Below are positions 1 to 8,397 of a DNA stretch of 58,472 nucleotides, in pieces. This DNA is from Brevibacterium sp. ZH18 (GTDB lineage Bacteria; Actinomycetota; Actinomycetes; Actinomycetales; Brevibacteriaceae). Below the pieces are notes generated by a model that made no database searches, was not told the origin of the DNA, and saw nothing but the letters and a program-made list of their open reading frames with translations. The translations under genes were made by a program, and so were the position numbers. Each line of letters begins with the position of its first letter. Position 1 is the stretch's first letter. The DNA lies in assembly GCF_022748595.1 (NCBI RefSeq), contig NZ_JALDSX010000020.1:1-58472 (forward strand), read 5' to 3'.

Positions 1-121
1 GATCGACAACGATCGTGGGCACACTGCATTCAGACTGAGGAGCGGGGAACTGCTGTGGGGCTGGGTACTGCGGCGGAGCTGCATACTGCGGTGGGGCTGG
101 ATCAGAGGCGGCGGAGCTGGA
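1..121 (-). other. Open Pro/Gln/Tyr-rich frame downstream of lexA, partial
   Basis: Read on the minus strand, the bases after the lexA stop (122-124) stay open in the lexA frame to the window edge. They encode a low-complexity Ser/Ala/Pro/Gln/Tyr stretch with repeated APPQY-like blocks. Such composition is typical of disordered N-termini or linkers of actinobacterial envelope proteins, so this may be the start of a neighbouring gene. The only in-frame start I see is a GTG at 20-22, without a clear ribosome site. It could also be a C-terminal extension cut off by the stop. The function is unknown. Confidence 0.3.
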
Positions 122-135
122 TCAGAGGCGGCGGA
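96..135. repeat. Perfect 20-bp tandem duplication at the lexA 3' end
   Basis: Positions 96-115 and 116-135 are identical. The second copy contains the last lexA codons (Leu-Arg-Arg-Leu) and its TGA stop. The unit is 20 bp, so duplication or loss shifts the frame of anything reading through. Just to the left, two 18-base units with similar sequence (63-80 and 81-98) continue the repetitive character. Confidence 0.85.
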
Positions 136-877
136 GCACTGCGACGACGAGGCCCATGATCTGAGCGTAGGTGCCGTCGATGGGTTCGTAGGCCTCATTC
201 TGCGGCATCAGCCACTGCTGGCCGGCCTTGCGCTTGAGTGTCTTCACGGTGGCTTCACCATCGAGGAGTGCGGCCACGATCTGGCCGTTGTCAGCCGTGT
301 GCTGCTTGCGCACGACCACCCAGTCATCGTGGCAGATGGCTGCTTCGATCATCGAGTCACCGACGACCTTGAGCAGGAACATCTCTCCGGAGCCGACGAC
401 CTGGGTCGGCAGGGAGAAGACATCGTCGACTTCCTGCTCAGCGAGGATCGGTCCGCCGGCCGCGATGCGCCCGACCACAGGAACCTGAACAGTGTTGTTG
501 GACAGCTGCTCGTACTTCGCGCGCTCGGCCTCTTCCTCTTCGAACGGGTTGACCACTTCGATGGCGCGCGGCCGCTTCGGGTCGCGACGGACGTATCCGA
601 GGCGTTCGAGCTGGGAGAGCTGGTGCGCGACGCTGGAAAGTGAAGCGAGTCCAGCGGCCTTGCCGATCTCGCGCATGCTCGGCGGGTAGCCGTTGGCGAC
701 GACCGCGCGTTCGATGGTCTCGAGGACCAGACGCTGCCGCGGGGTCAGGCGGAAATCGCCCTCTCCAGTAGAGCCATCTGGGATCGAGACGTCTTCGTCA
801 TCGCTGCGAGCAGCTGCGATCTCACTGGCAACGTCCTCATTGCGAGGACGTCCTCTGCCTCGTTTGTTCTGAACCAT
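122..877 (-). CDS. lexA: LexA, SOS transcriptional repressor
   Basis: This is the SOS repressor, which self-cleaves when RecA filaments form. The 251-residue protein has an N-terminal winged helix-turn-helix (about residues 44-105, with the typical [13 protein letters not shown] and YPPSMREIG segments) and a C-terminal S24 peptidase domain. The cleavage bond is visible as Ala140-Gly141 in GRIAAGG, with catalytic Ser175 in GDSM and Lys212 in ATVKTL. An acidic N-terminal extension of about 40 residues is usual in actinobacteria. The ATG at 877 has an AGGGGA ribosome site 7 bases upstream. The gene is divergent from a LysM gene across a region with LexA-box sequences. Confidence 0.97.
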   Translation of the reverse strand: MVQNKRGRGRPRNEDVASEIAAARSDDEDVSIPDGSTGEGDFRLTPRQRLVLETIERAVVANGYPPSMREIGKAAGLASLSSVAHQLSQLERLGYVRRDPKRPRAIEVVNPFEEEEAERAKYEQLSNNTVQVPVVGRIAAGGPILAEQEVDDVFSLPTQVVGSGEMFLLKVVGDSMIEAAICHDDWVVVRKQHTADNGQIVAALLDGEATVKTLKRKAGQQWLMPQNEAYEPIDGTYAQIMGLVVAVLRRL

Positions 878-1002
878 TGCTCGTTCCCCTTCGTTCTATT
901 CCCTCCGGCACTGCCGCTGGATTCCCGCGTTGAGAATTCTCGTGTCAGTGCCGCCTGAGATGGTTCTATCAGTCGATCAACAACGCTGGTTCTCTCCCAT
1001 TG

Positions 1003-1040
1003 TCGCATAAATGTTCGAGTTGGACTGGACATATGTTCGA
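1003..1040. promoter_or_regulatory. Two degenerate LexA-box-like sites
   Basis: Each of the stretches 1003-1018 and 1025-1040 ends in a perfect GTTCGA half-site with the N4 spacing of the actinobacterial LexA box. The partner halves, TCGCAT and CTGGAC, match TCGAAC only in part. They lie on the lexA side of the divergent region and could mediate lexA autoregulation. Support is weaker than for the box at 1054-1069. Confidence 0.45.
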
Positions 1041-1048
1041 TTGGCATG

Positions 1049-1077
1049 TTGAATAGAACAGACGTTCTACCTATTAC
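1049..1077 (+). promoter_or_regulatory. SOS-controlled promoter of the LysM gene, with LexA box
   Basis: The -35 TTGAAT (1049-1054) and -10 TATTAC (1072-1077) are separated by exactly 17 bases. Inside the spacer lies TAGAAC-AGAC-GTTCTA (1054-1069), a perfect 6-base inverted repeat that fits the GAAC-N4-GTTC LexA operator. A repressor bound here would block polymerase directly, so the downstream LysM gene should be induced by DNA damage. Confidence 0.8.
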
Positions 1078-1110
1078 GGGTGGAATCGTACGAATGAAAG
1101 AGGTAATGCG

Positions 1111-1443
1111 ATGTCTGCACAGAACCAGGAACTGCGTTTCACCACTCGTGGCCGCCGTGCACTGCGCCTGCTCCGGACTCTGGTGTTCGCGTTCGTCATC
1201 GTCGGCGGAGCGCTCTTCGTCGCCACACAGTCGTTCTCGGCCGCCGCTGTGGCCGACACGGAAACCGTCGGTATCGAAGCAGATGCCGTGGTCGTCGGTG
1301 AAGGAGAGTCGCTGTGGGCCGTGGCTGCGAACCTCGGTCTCGACCGGGACACCCGCGATGTCGTCTCCGACATCGTGGACATCAACCACCTGTCGTCGCC
1401 TGTGGTGCACCCGGGTCAGAGCCTGGATGTGCCCCGACGCTAG
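1111..1443 (+). CDS. LysM-domain membrane protein, probable SOS-induced cell-division inhibitor
   Basis: The 110-residue protein has a basic N-terminus, one membrane-spanning segment (about 20-42) and an extracytoplasmic LysM peptidoglycan-binding domain (about 58-108). This is the position and build of the lexA-divergent division suppressors of actinobacteria (DivS of Corynebacterium, Rv2719c of Mycobacterium) and of YneA in Bacillus. Those proteins delay septation during the SOS response. The LexA box in its promoter supports the role. The ATG follows an AGAGGT ribosome site. The assignment to division control comes from context; the LysM fold is seen directly. Confidence 0.8.
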   Translation: MSAQNQELRFTTRGRRALRLLRTLVFAFVIVGGALFVATQSFSAAAVADTETVGIEADAVVVGEGESLWAVAANLGLDRDTRDVVSDIVDINHLSSPVVHPGQSLDVPRR

Positions 1444-1452
1444 ACTGAGCGC

Positions 1453-2586
1453 GTGGGAAATATCGAGTCTTTGCCAGTACGTTCGGATCTAGTCGGCCTC
1501 AAGCCCTACGGTGCTCCTCATTTGGATGTGCCGGTGCAGCTGAACGTCAATGAGAACGCGTATCCGATCCCGGATGTCGTCGTTGAGAGTATGCGCTCAG
1601 CCGTTGACGGTCACTTTGCCGGTCTCAACCGCTACCCCGACCGTGAGTTCGAGGAGCTCCGGGCCCATCTCGTCACCTATCTCAATGGTGTCAACGACCG
1701 GGCCGGTGCTCCGGTCGACCTCAGCCCTGAGATGATCTGGGCTGCGAACGGGTCGAACGAAGTCCTCTCCCATATCGTCCAGGCCTTCGGCGGACCCGGT
1801 CGGACCGTCCTCGGCTTCACCCCGAGCTACTCGATGCACCCGCTCATCGCAACCGGGACCGGTGCCGAATGGCGCACCTCTGAACGCAACGAAGATTTCA
1901 CTCTCGACGCTGATGCGGTGGCTGAGGAAGTTGCCCGCGTCGATCCGGACATCGTGTTCCTGTGCACTCCGAACAACCCCACCGGAACCTCGATCGGTCT
2001 CGATGTCATCGAAGCTGCCTACGACACCTGCTCGGGCATCGTCATCGTCGATGAGGCATATGCGGAATTCTCGCGTCCGGCGAAGCCCTCGGCCATGACT
2101 CTTCTCGATGGACGCCCGCGGCTGGTCGTGTCCCGGACGATGAGCAAGGCGTTCGCCTGTGCCGGTCTGCGGCTGGGCTATGCGATCGCCGCTCCGGAGC
2201 TCATCGACGTGCTGCGCCTGGTGCGCCTGCCCTACCATCTCTCCGAAATCACCCAGGTGCTCGCGTGCACAGCGCTCGAACACGCAGACGTGCTTCTGGA
2301 CAATGTCGATCGACTCATCGACTCACGTGATCTGATCTCCGCTCATCTGAGTGAAGTCGGCTTCACGGTGTATCTGAGTGATTCGAACTTCGTCCTATTC
2401 GGCAATATCTCTTCGCCCCAGGATCTGTGGCAGGAGCTCCTCGACCGGGGCATCCTCATCCGTGACATCGGCATCGCCCACCATGCTCGGGTCAATGCGG
2501 GCACGGAAGCGGAGACAGCAGCGTTCCTCACCGCGATCGACGAGATCCTTGCAGCGCGCCCCGAGCTCCTGCTGTCGTCGAGCTGA
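1453..2586 (+). CDS. hisC: Histidinol-phosphate aminotransferase
   Basis: This PLP-dependent fold-type I aminotransferase converts imidazole-acetol phosphate and glutamate to histidinol phosphate. The 377-residue protein shows NENAYPIP at the N-terminus, the NNPTGT segment, the DEAY motif, and the PLP lysine Lys232 in SRTMSKAF followed by GLRLGY. All are typical of HisC. The start is GTG at 1453, nine bases after the LysM stop, so the gene may be read from the LysM promoter as well as its own. In many actinobacteria hisD precedes hisC; here it does not. Confidence 0.95.
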   Translation: MGNIESLPVRSDLVGLKPYGAPHLDVPVQLNVNENAYPIPDVVVESMRSAVDGHFAGLNRYPDREFEELRAHLVTYLNGVNDRAGAPVDLSPEMIWAANGSNEVLSHIVQAFGGPGRTVLGFTPSYSMHPLIATGTGAEWRTSERNEDFTLDADAVAEEVARVDPDIVFLCTPNNPTGTSIGLDVIEAAYDTCSGIVIVDEAYAEFSRPAKPSAMTLLDGRPRLVVSRTMSKAFACAGLRLGYAIAAPELIDVLRLVRLPYHLSEITQVLACTALEHADVLLDNVDRLIDSRDLISAHLSEVGFTVYLSDSNFVLFGNISSPQDLWQELLDRGILIRDIGIAHHARVNAGTEAETAAFLTAIDEILAARPELLLSSS

Positions 2587-2627
2587 GTCTTACGATCCGA
2601 CGGCACGTCCCGTGTTCACCGGGGCCC

Positions 2628-2744
2628 GAACAGACGACGTGAGCTGACGACCAGAGCAGACGGCCAGAGCTGACGACCCGAGCTGGCGAACCGAGCTGAC
2701 GACTCGAGCAGACGACCAGAGCCGACGACGTGCGCTGACGGCGT
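2628..2744. repeat. 13-bp tandem repeat array, nine copies, between hisC and hisB
   Basis: Nine consecutive 13-base units with the approximate consensus GAGCTGACGACCA run from 2628 to 2744. The units differ at a few positions but keep the period exactly. It is not coding in any obvious way, since 13 is not a multiple of three. The remaining bases of this 398-bp gap (2587-2984) show only a ribosome site (GAAAGG) before hisB; I see no clear promoter or terminator. Confidence 0.85.
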
Positions 2745-2984
2745 GGCACAGGGAATCGAGTCCGCAGCACTGCGTTCCGGTTCAAGGAGGTGTCATCGAT
2801 TCGAAGCTCGGCGAGATCAGTGCCCTGCGGACCGGTCCATAATGCGGCGCTGATCTGCACCCGGCATCGCCACGGTGAGACCTCCACAGTAGGATCGTGG
2901 CTGACGGATCGATACAGAATTCGAACCCCGTTCCGGGGACAATGAGTATCCATCGGCAGAACCCACAGTAATGAAAGGCAATTC

Positions 2985-3581
2985 ATGAGGCAGGCCCAAC
3001 GCTCTCGCACGACCTCGGAATCCTCCGTATCCGTTTCCGTCAACCTCGACGGAACGGGTCAGGCTGACATTTCCACTAGTGTGCCTTTCTTCGATCACAT
3101 GCTCACTGCTTTGTCGAAGCACTCGCTCATCGACATGGAGATCCGTGCCGAAGGCGATACGCACATCGACGTTCACCACACCGTCGAAGACACCTCGATC
3201 GTGTTGGGCCAGGCCCTGAGTGAAGCGCTGGGCGATAAGAAGGGCATTCGTCGCTACGGGCTCGCCGCAGTGCCGTTGGACGAGTCTCTGGCACGCTGCG
3301 TCGTCGACATTTCGGGTCGTCCCTACTTCGTCCATGAAGGTGAGCCCGAGGGGCAGCAGTACCACCTCATCGGTGGGCACTTCACCGGGTCGATGACATC
3401 GCACTCCTTGGAGTCGATCGCATTCCATGCGGGGCTGACCGTCCACCTCGATCTGCTGCGTGGCCGGGACCCGCACCACATCGTCGAAGCCCAGTTCAAA
3501 GCATTCGCCCGGGCACTGCGTGAAGCCGTCGAGTTCGATGGCCGCAACTCAGCTGTGCCGAGCACCAAGGGAGTCCTGTGA
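2985..3581 (+). CDS. hisB: Imidazoleglycerol-phosphate dehydratase
   Basis: This enzyme dehydrates imidazole-glycerol phosphate to imidazole-acetol phosphate in histidine synthesis. The 198-residue, monofunctional form lacks the N-terminal phosphatase of enterobacterial HisB. The manganese-binding signatures are visible: FFDHML, then [12 protein letters not shown], and near the end the second HH/E set in [12 protein letters not shown]. The ATG follows a GAAAGG ribosome site. The 3' end overlaps the next start by 4 bases (GTGA). Confidence 0.97.
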   Translation: MRQAQRSRTTSESSVSVSVNLDGTGQADISTSVPFFDHMLTALSKHSLIDMEIRAEGDTHIDVHHTVEDTSIVLGQALSEALGDKKGIRRYGLAAVPLDESLARCVVDISGRPYFVHEGEPEGQQYHLIGGHFTGSMTSHSLESIAFHAGLTVHLDLLRGRDPHHIVEAQFKAFARALREAVEFDGRNSAVPSTKGVL

Positions 3582-4180
3582 GCACAACCGTCGTCGTCAC
3601 GCCGTTCGGCCAGGCCCAACAGCTGGCCGCCGCATGCGTGCTGTCGAACATCAAAGGCACGATCGTGCCCATCGGCGATTTCACGGGAATCGTCCTCGCT
3701 GACACCGGTGTTGAAGCAGGCAACGAGGCTGCCGCATCGATCTCCAAGCTCGCGGGCAAGCATGAAGTGCTCCTGCTCGTCCGCAGTGACGTACAGATCG
3801 ACGCCGGCCACTATCGGCACGGGTCCCGGGAATCCGATGTGCCGGCCGGTCTGGCACTGAAGAACCTGCCGGACGTGCTCGAGAAGCTGCTGCTCGAAAT
3901 CGTGCCCGCGGAAGAGGTCGAGGGCAATATTCCCACGTCGTCGATGACCAAACTTCAGGCGAGTGCTGCGACGATGACCCCGGGCCGTGCAGCGGTTGCC
4001 AGGACCGCACTGTTGTGGATCGTCGTGGCTGTCCTCGCCGGTCTGATCACGGCCTTCGGGTTGACCCTTGGACTGGGCGGCAACTCGATGGCCTGGGCAG
4101 TCGCAGTCTTCGGCGCCATCGTTCTCGCCTTCTCCCTATGGCGTATCTACAGTGTCCTCACCAAGGGAGCGAAACGATGA
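3578..4180 (+). CDS. Small membrane protein between hisB and hisH, function unknown
   Basis: The 200-residue protein has an N-terminal globular part of about 135 residues and two C-terminal membrane helices (about 141-163 and 168-190), ending in a basic tail. It starts at GTG 3578, overlapping the hisB stop, and its own stop overlaps hisH in ATGA, so the three genes are translationally coupled. A gene of this kind sits at the same place in related actinobacteria. No catalytic motif is recognisable, and a role in histidine synthesis is only suggested by the position. Confidence 0.8.
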   Translation: MSTTVVVTPFGQAQQLAAACVLSNIKGTIVPIGDFTGIVLADTGVEAGNEAAASISKLAGKHEVLLLVRSDVQIDAGHYRHGSRESDVPAGLALKNLPDVLEKLLLEIVPAEEVEGNIPTSSMTKLQASAATMTPGRAAVARTALLWIVVAVLAGLITAFGLTLGLGGNSMAWAVAVFGAIVLAFSLWRIYSVLTKGAKR

Positions 4181-4818
4181 GCACGATTGCAGTCCTCGAC
4201 TACGGAGCAGGCAACGTCCGCTCGGCCGTCCGAGCAGCTGAAGCCGCCGGCGCCGAGGTCGTGCTGACGGCTGATCATAGTGTCATCGATGCCGCGGACG
4301 GGCTCCTCGTGCCCGGAGTCGGTGCCTATTCGGCAGTCATGGCCGGCCTGGAGCGCGTAGACGGAATCGAACTGATCCGGTCTCGGCATCAGCAGGGTCG
4401 CCCCCTGCTCGGAATCTGCGTCGGTCTGCAGGTCTTCTTCACCGAAGGCGAAGAACATGGCGTGAAGACGGCAGGGATCGGACTGTGGCCCGGCAAAGTC
4501 ACTGCGTTGAACGCTCCCGTCGTCCCGCATATGGGCTGGTCGCAGGTCTCGGCACCGTCGGATTCGTTGATGTTCTCCGGAATCGGCGATGAGCGCTTCT
4601 ACTTCGTCCATTCCTATGCGGCCACCGATGCCCCGAAGGATGCGCTGGTCACCACGGCTGTCCACGGAGAGCCGTTCATCGCGGCTGTCGAAGACGGAAC
4701 GACCTGGGCGGCACAGTTCCACCCGGAGAAGTCGGCAGACGCAGGGGCTCGTCTCCTGCGCAATTGGATCAGTTCGTTTCCCAGCCCCGGCGGGCACCCG
4801 TCGGATACCAGGCTGTAG
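4177..4818 (+). CDS. hisH: Imidazole glycerol phosphate synthase, glutamine amidotransferase subunit
   Basis: HisH is the glutaminase subunit that feeds ammonia to HisF. The 213-residue class I amidotransferase has the N-terminal LDYGAGN motif, nucleophile Cys81 in GICVGLQ, and the His/Glu pair in QFHPEKS. The frame is open further upstream to 4015, but the ATG at 4177 overlaps the preceding stop and gives the family's normal N-terminus. The partner hisF is not in the window. The last 12 or so residues form a short non-conserved tail. Confidence 0.95.
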   Translation: MSTIAVLDYGAGNVRSAVRAAEAAGAEVVLTADHSVIDAADGLLVPGVGAYSAVMAGLERVDGIELIRSRHQQGRPLLGICVGLQVFFTEGEEHGVKTAGIGLWPGKVTALNAPVVPHMGWSQVSAPSDSLMFSGIGDERFYFVHSYAATDAPKDALVTTAVHGEPFIAAVEDGTTWAAQFHPEKSADAGARLLRNWISSFPSPGGHPSDTRL

Positions 4819-4887
4819 CGAGGCAGAGTCCACCCCGGTCGCTTCGCTGCACCGAGCAGTCCCACGTATCTCTTGAGAAAGGTCACA

Positions 4888-5625
4888 ATGACTCAAACCC
4901 CCAGCAAGCTCGTTCTCCTTCCCGCGGTTGATGTCGCCGACGGCAAAGCCGTCCGCCTCGTCCAGGGAGAAGCCGGCACCGAGACCGACTACGGCTCGCC
5001 CATCGATGCCGCCCAGGACTTCGAAAGCAGGGGCGCTGAGTGGATCCACCTGGTCGACCTCGATGCCGCATTCGGTCGGGGTTCGAACTCTGAGCTGCTC
5101 AATCAGGTCGTCAAGGCTGTCGGCATCAAGGTCGAGCTCTCAGGCGGAATCAGGGACACGGAGAGCCTCGAGCGCGCCCTCGACACCGGCGCCGAGCGCG
5201 TCAACATCGGTACTGCCGCACTGGAGAACCCTGAGTGGACTGCCGACATGATCTCTCGCTTCGGCGACCAGGTGGCCATCGGGCTCGATGTTCGTGGGAC
5301 CACCTTGGCGGCTCGCGGATGGACCAAGGACGGGGGAGACCTCTACGAAGTGCTCGCCACCCTCGAAGCCGCCGGATGTGCACGCTACGTCGTCACCGAC
5401 GTGCGCAAGGACGGTACTCTGCAGGGACCCAACGTCGAGCTGCTGAAGTCCCTTGCTGAGAAGACTGAGAAGCCGATCGTGGCCTCAGGCGGAGTCTCCA
5501 GCCTCGAGGATCTGAAGAATCTGCGCGAGCTGGTGCCGTTCGGGGTCGACTCGGCAATCGTGGGCAAGGCCCTGTACGCCGGAAAGTTCACCTTGGAAGA
5601 AGCACTCGAGGTCGCAGGGAAGTAA
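4888..5625 (+). CDS. priA: Phosphoribosyl isomerase (HisA/PriA)
   Basis: This (beta-alpha)8-barrel isomerase acts on ProFAR in histidine synthesis. In actinobacteria without trpF the same enzyme also isomerises phosphoribosyl-anthranilate for tryptophan (PriA). Family marks are [15 protein letters not shown] at the start, GGIRD, the phosphate-binding ASGGVSS, and IVGKALYAG. The 245-residue form begins at ATG 4888, just after GAGAAAGG; an in-frame TTG at 4873 is less likely. Dual specificity cannot be proved from this window because the rest of the genome is not visible. Confidence 0.93.
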   Translation: MTQTPSKLVLLPAVDVADGKAVRLVQGEAGTETDYGSPIDAAQDFESRGAEWIHLVDLDAAFGRGSNSELLNQVVKAVGIKVELSGGIRDTESLERALDTGAERVNIGTAALENPEWTADMISRFGDQVAIGLDVRGTTLAARGWTKDGGDLYEVLATLEAAGCARYVVTDVRKDGTLQGPNVELLKSLAEKTEKPIVASGGVSSLEDLKNLRELVPFGVDSAIVGKALYAGKFTLEEALEVAGK

Positions 5626-5628
5626 TCG

Positions 5629-6459
5629 TTGTCCACCGAATCCTCTGACCCAGGCCCTGCCGGCGACCGAACGGCTCCGACCGACTCGGGTCACCATGCT
5701 GACGCCGCGGAGTCCACCGATTCGGCCGGGCAGACCTGGTCGGGCCGTGAGCTCAAGCCCAACCCGTTCTCAGGCGATTCCGGTTTGGCTGATGCTGGGC
5801 TGCTCGAAGCTCTGAATCAGGTGGCAGGGTCCCCGTTGGACGCGAACTTCCATCGCGAAGTTCTCGTTGCCTTGGCTGGGGCTCGCCTCTACGCCCCGAT
5901 CGTGCCGATGGCTGTTGATCAGGAGGTCGGAGAGAACGGACTGATGGTCGACAACTCCTCGGAGATGGCGATGGTCCGCCTCCAGGCCGAGGACGGCCGT
6001 GAGTGCACTCCCGGCTTCTGCTCGATTCCGCCGCTGACTGCATGGCACCGCGATGCCCGCCCGGTGCCGATCGAAGCAGAGCGCCTGGTCCTCGGCGCGA
6101 TCGAAGCCGAGTCCCAGCTTGTCGTCCTCGATCCCGGCGCTGAGACGTCGTTTCTGCTGCGTCGCCCCGCGATGTTCGCTTTCGTTCGAGGGATGGATTG
6201 GACTCCGTCCTGGGCCGACGCCGAGGTGGGACAGCGTCTCGTCAGCATCGGAGAGTCGTTTCCCTGGTTGGCGAAGCTCGGCGTGAGCCCGGGCAGTGCG
6301 AACGTTCATGTCGGTGGTCCGGAACTGGCCATCACACTCGGTGTGGAAACCCAAGTGCCTGCCGCTGAGGTTCAGCGATTCCAAGAAGCCGTCGCCGCCG
6401 ACGAAGACCTCGTGGCGAGAATCGACTCCCTGGCCATCAGGATCCAGTCGGTTGCCTGA
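5629..6459 (+). CDS. SseB-like protein
   Basis: The 276-residue protein has an N-terminal disordered Ser/Asp/Ala-rich segment (about 1-45), followed by one SseB-like domain (about 55-175) and a C-terminal domain containing segments such as GESFPWLAKLGVSPGSANVHV. SseB-domain proteins are linked in enterobacteria to enhanced serine sensitivity, but their biochemical role is not established. The gene starts at TTG 5629, three bases after priA, with GGGAAG upstream. It is a usual member of this actinobacterial his block. Confidence 0.72.
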   Translation: MSTESSDPGPAGDRTAPTDSGHHADAAESTDSAGQTWSGRELKPNPFSGDSGLADAGLLEALNQVAGSPLDANFHREVLVALAGARLYAPIVPMAVDQEVGENGLMVDNSSEMAMVRLQAEDGRECTPGFCSIPPLTAWHRDARPVPIEAERLVLGAIEAESQLVVLDPGAETSFLLRRPAMFAFVRGMDWTPSWADAEVGQRLVSIGESFPWLAKLGVSPGSANVHVGGPELAITLGVETQVPAAEVQRFQEAVAADEDLVARIDSLAIRIQSVA

Positions 6460-6476
6460 GCTGCCGGCCGCACATT

Positions 6477-7460
6477 TCACGCCAGCATTTCGTTGACACC
6501 TGCTTGCCAGGTGGTGGTGCCGATCGTGGCTGCGAAGGCTCCCGGCTCAATGATGCTGGGCTCGTACCAGAGGGGCTTGAGCTCGGAGAGTTCGAACATG
6601 GAGCGATTGAACACGCCAGCCAGCCGAGTGCTCAACCACGGCAGGGAGATCGCCCGCTTGGCGGGAGAACCGACCTGCTCATAGGTGTATCGGGCGATCT
6701 CCGCTGGCGTCGGATTGGTCGCGGGCGCCAATAAGAGCCGATGGGCCTCCGTTTGTGTGAAGTCGAGCGTGGCTGCGTGGATCATTGCGCGGGCGAGATC
6801 GGAGATGACCGTGATCCCGTGCTGCACGTTGACACGTGCCGGGACGAGCGCCCTGCGCCCGGCCTGGATCGGGTCGGTGATGCACATCTTGATCACGGAC
6901 GTATCCGGCGCCGCGGTTCTGCCGATGAGATCGCCGGCCGCGACACTGATGGCTCTGGCACCGTGGACGGCTCGCGCCTCGATGAGACCCTGCCGGATTC
7001 GTCCCTTGGCATCGGCCGGTGCGAACGGCGAGGATTCTGTGATTGGGCCGCTGAGGCGGGCGAAGGCATAGACCGATTCGGGGAACACCACAGGGATATT
7101 GAGTTCTTCGGCGACATCCAAGATCGTTGCATCCATTCGTGGGAGGATCGTCGCCCACTGTCGGCTGTCGTAGGGCGCATGAGCGCAGGCGAAGATCGCG
7201 TCGACGCCCGCAGCCGCGGCGAGAAGCTGTCTGCGATCGGTCGCGTCAGCTTGGATACTCTCGATGCCAGTTCGACTGGTTGGCAAGAGTGAAGCGGACT
7301 CCGCGCCAGACGGAATCAGTGATCCTCGGGTCGCCGTATTGAGTACTGGGGGATGGGGTGCTGTTCTGCTGGCGATCCGTGTGCGGATCCCCGCAGCTGA
7401 GAGCTGAGTGGCGATCTCTGTGCCGATCTGCCCGTGTCCGATGACGAGTGCTGATTTCAT
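6477..7460 (-). CDS. NAD(P)-binding epimerase/dehydratase-like protein (NmrA/extended SDR)
   Basis: The 327-residue protein opens with a Rossmann motif (VIGHGQIGTEIA) and looks like an atypical or extended short-chain dehydrogenase that binds NAD(P), with a segment NIPVVFPESVYAFA typical of NAD-dependent epimerases. The substrate is unknown. The frame is open upstream, but the ATG at 7460 is preceded by AGGAAG and places the glycine motif next to the N-terminus. It is divergent from a TetR regulator and is probably its target, because two matching palindromes lie between them. Confidence 0.75.
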   Translation of the reverse strand: MKSALVIGHGQIGTEIATQLSAAGIRTRIASRTAPHPPVLNTATRGSLIPSGAESASLLPTSRTGIESIQADATDRRQLLAAAAGVDAIFACAHAPYDSRQWATILPRMDATILDVAEELNIPVVFPESVYAFARLSGPITESSPFAPADAKGRIRQGLIEARAVHGARAISVAAGDLIGRTAAPDTSVIKMCITDPIQAGRRALVPARVNVQHGITVISDLARAMIHAATLDFTQTEAHRLLLAPATNPTPAEIARYTYEQVGSPAKRAISLPWLSTRLAGVFNRSMFELSELKPLWYEPSIIEPGAFAATIGTTTWQAGVNEMLA

Positions 7461-7618
7461 GATGATCTTCCTGAAGAAGTAAGGATTTCTCAGTTGGATA
7501 GCGGATAGCGGACGGCCAGATATCCGGATGGCCGGATCTCTGTATGACTGAATGAGTGTCATCGACGATGCCGATTTCCAAGGGATGGGCACTGAAGATT
7601 GATGCTTTCCGAGAAATG

Positions 7619-7681
7619 GAGAGCGGTGCTCTCTGGAATTCAGCCTAGATCAGCCCGACCATGAAAACAAGAGCAGTGCTC
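7619..7681. promoter_or_regulatory. Twin palindromes, probable TetR operators
   Basis: GAGCGGTGCTC (7621-7631, arms extend to GAGAGC...GCTCTC at 7619-7633) and GAGCAGTGCTC (7671-7681) differ by one base in the spacer and start 50 bp apart. They lie in the 260-bp divergent gap between the epimerase and the TetR gene. This is what one expects for operators through which the TetR protein represses both genes. Confidence 0.65.
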
Positions 7682-7720
7682 ACTGTTGTTATCAGTGTTC
7701 TTGCTCAGTAGGGTAGGAGC

Positions 7721-8371
7721 ATGGCGAACCAGACACCGCGTCAGCGGGCCAGAACGGAGACCGAAGCCGAGATCATCCGAATCGGCAACCGGATGCTCGA
7801 CTCTGGCGGCATCGACGGAATCTCCCTGCGGGCGATCGCCCGTGAGCTCGGCATCGTCTCGAGCGCGGTCTATCGCTATGTCCGAAGCCGCGACGAGCTG
7901 CTGACGATTCTCATCAGCGATGCATTCACCTCTGTCGCCGATGCCGTCGATCGCGACTTGGTTCCGCAGCGTTCGGTCTTCACTATCGGGGCGACGATGC
8001 TCGAGTGGTCGCGGCAGTACCCGAACCGATGGGCACTGATCTACGGAACGCCGATCCCGAACTATCAGGCGCCGAGAGAGGCCACCGTAGTGCCGGGGAC
8101 ACGGATCATGGTGACTCTAGCGGGCCTCGTGGCCGAACTTCCTGCGAGCCCCTCTCCGTCACCGGTTCCCGCTGAAGCATTGGAACCGTTACGAGTGGGC
8201 CTGGAAGAGTTAGGGGTGTCACATGACGACCCAGTGATCATGCGAACCGTCGCTGTGTGGGTCGCCGTCATCGGTCTCATCAACGCGCTGCGGTTCGGTC
8301 AGTTCGGCCCAGGGTTCGATTCGGTCGAGGACGAGCTGATGCAGGGGCTGGTGACGACTCTGACGGAGTGA
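7721..8371 (+). CDS. TetR-family transcriptional regulator
   Basis: The 216-residue regulator has a TetR-type helix-turn-helix at about residues 33-62 (SLRAIARELGIVSSAVYRYV) and a C-terminal ligand domain of the TetR_C_33-like kind with segments such as YPNRWALIYGTPIPNYQAP. The ligand is unknown. It probably controls itself and the divergent epimerase gene through the twin palindromes at 7619-7681. The ATG at 7721 follows a weak GGTAGGAG ribosome site. Confidence 0.88.
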   Translation: MANQTPRQRARTETEAEIIRIGNRMLDSGGIDGISLRAIARELGIVSSAVYRYVRSRDELLTILISDAFTSVADAVDRDLVPQRSVFTIGATMLEWSRQYPNRWALIYGTPIPNYQAPREATVVPGTRIMVTLAGLVAELPASPSPSPVPAEALEPLRVGLEELGVSHDDPVIMRTVAVWVAVIGLINALRFGQFGPGFDSVEDELMQGLVTTLTE

Positions 8372-8397
8372 ACGCTGTCAGACATCGAGGAGACTAC

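Noticed and set aside
2628..2744. CRISPR array
   Set aside because: The 13-base units are contiguous, with no spacers, and there are no cas genes.
2871..2984. tRNA gene (a GTTCGAA-like stretch before hisB)
   Set aside because: No cloverleaf or acceptor stem can be formed around it.
4015..4176. N-terminal extension of HisH
   Set aside because: It overlaps the membrane-protein gene; the ATG at 4177 gives the normal HisH N-terminus and the usual overlap.
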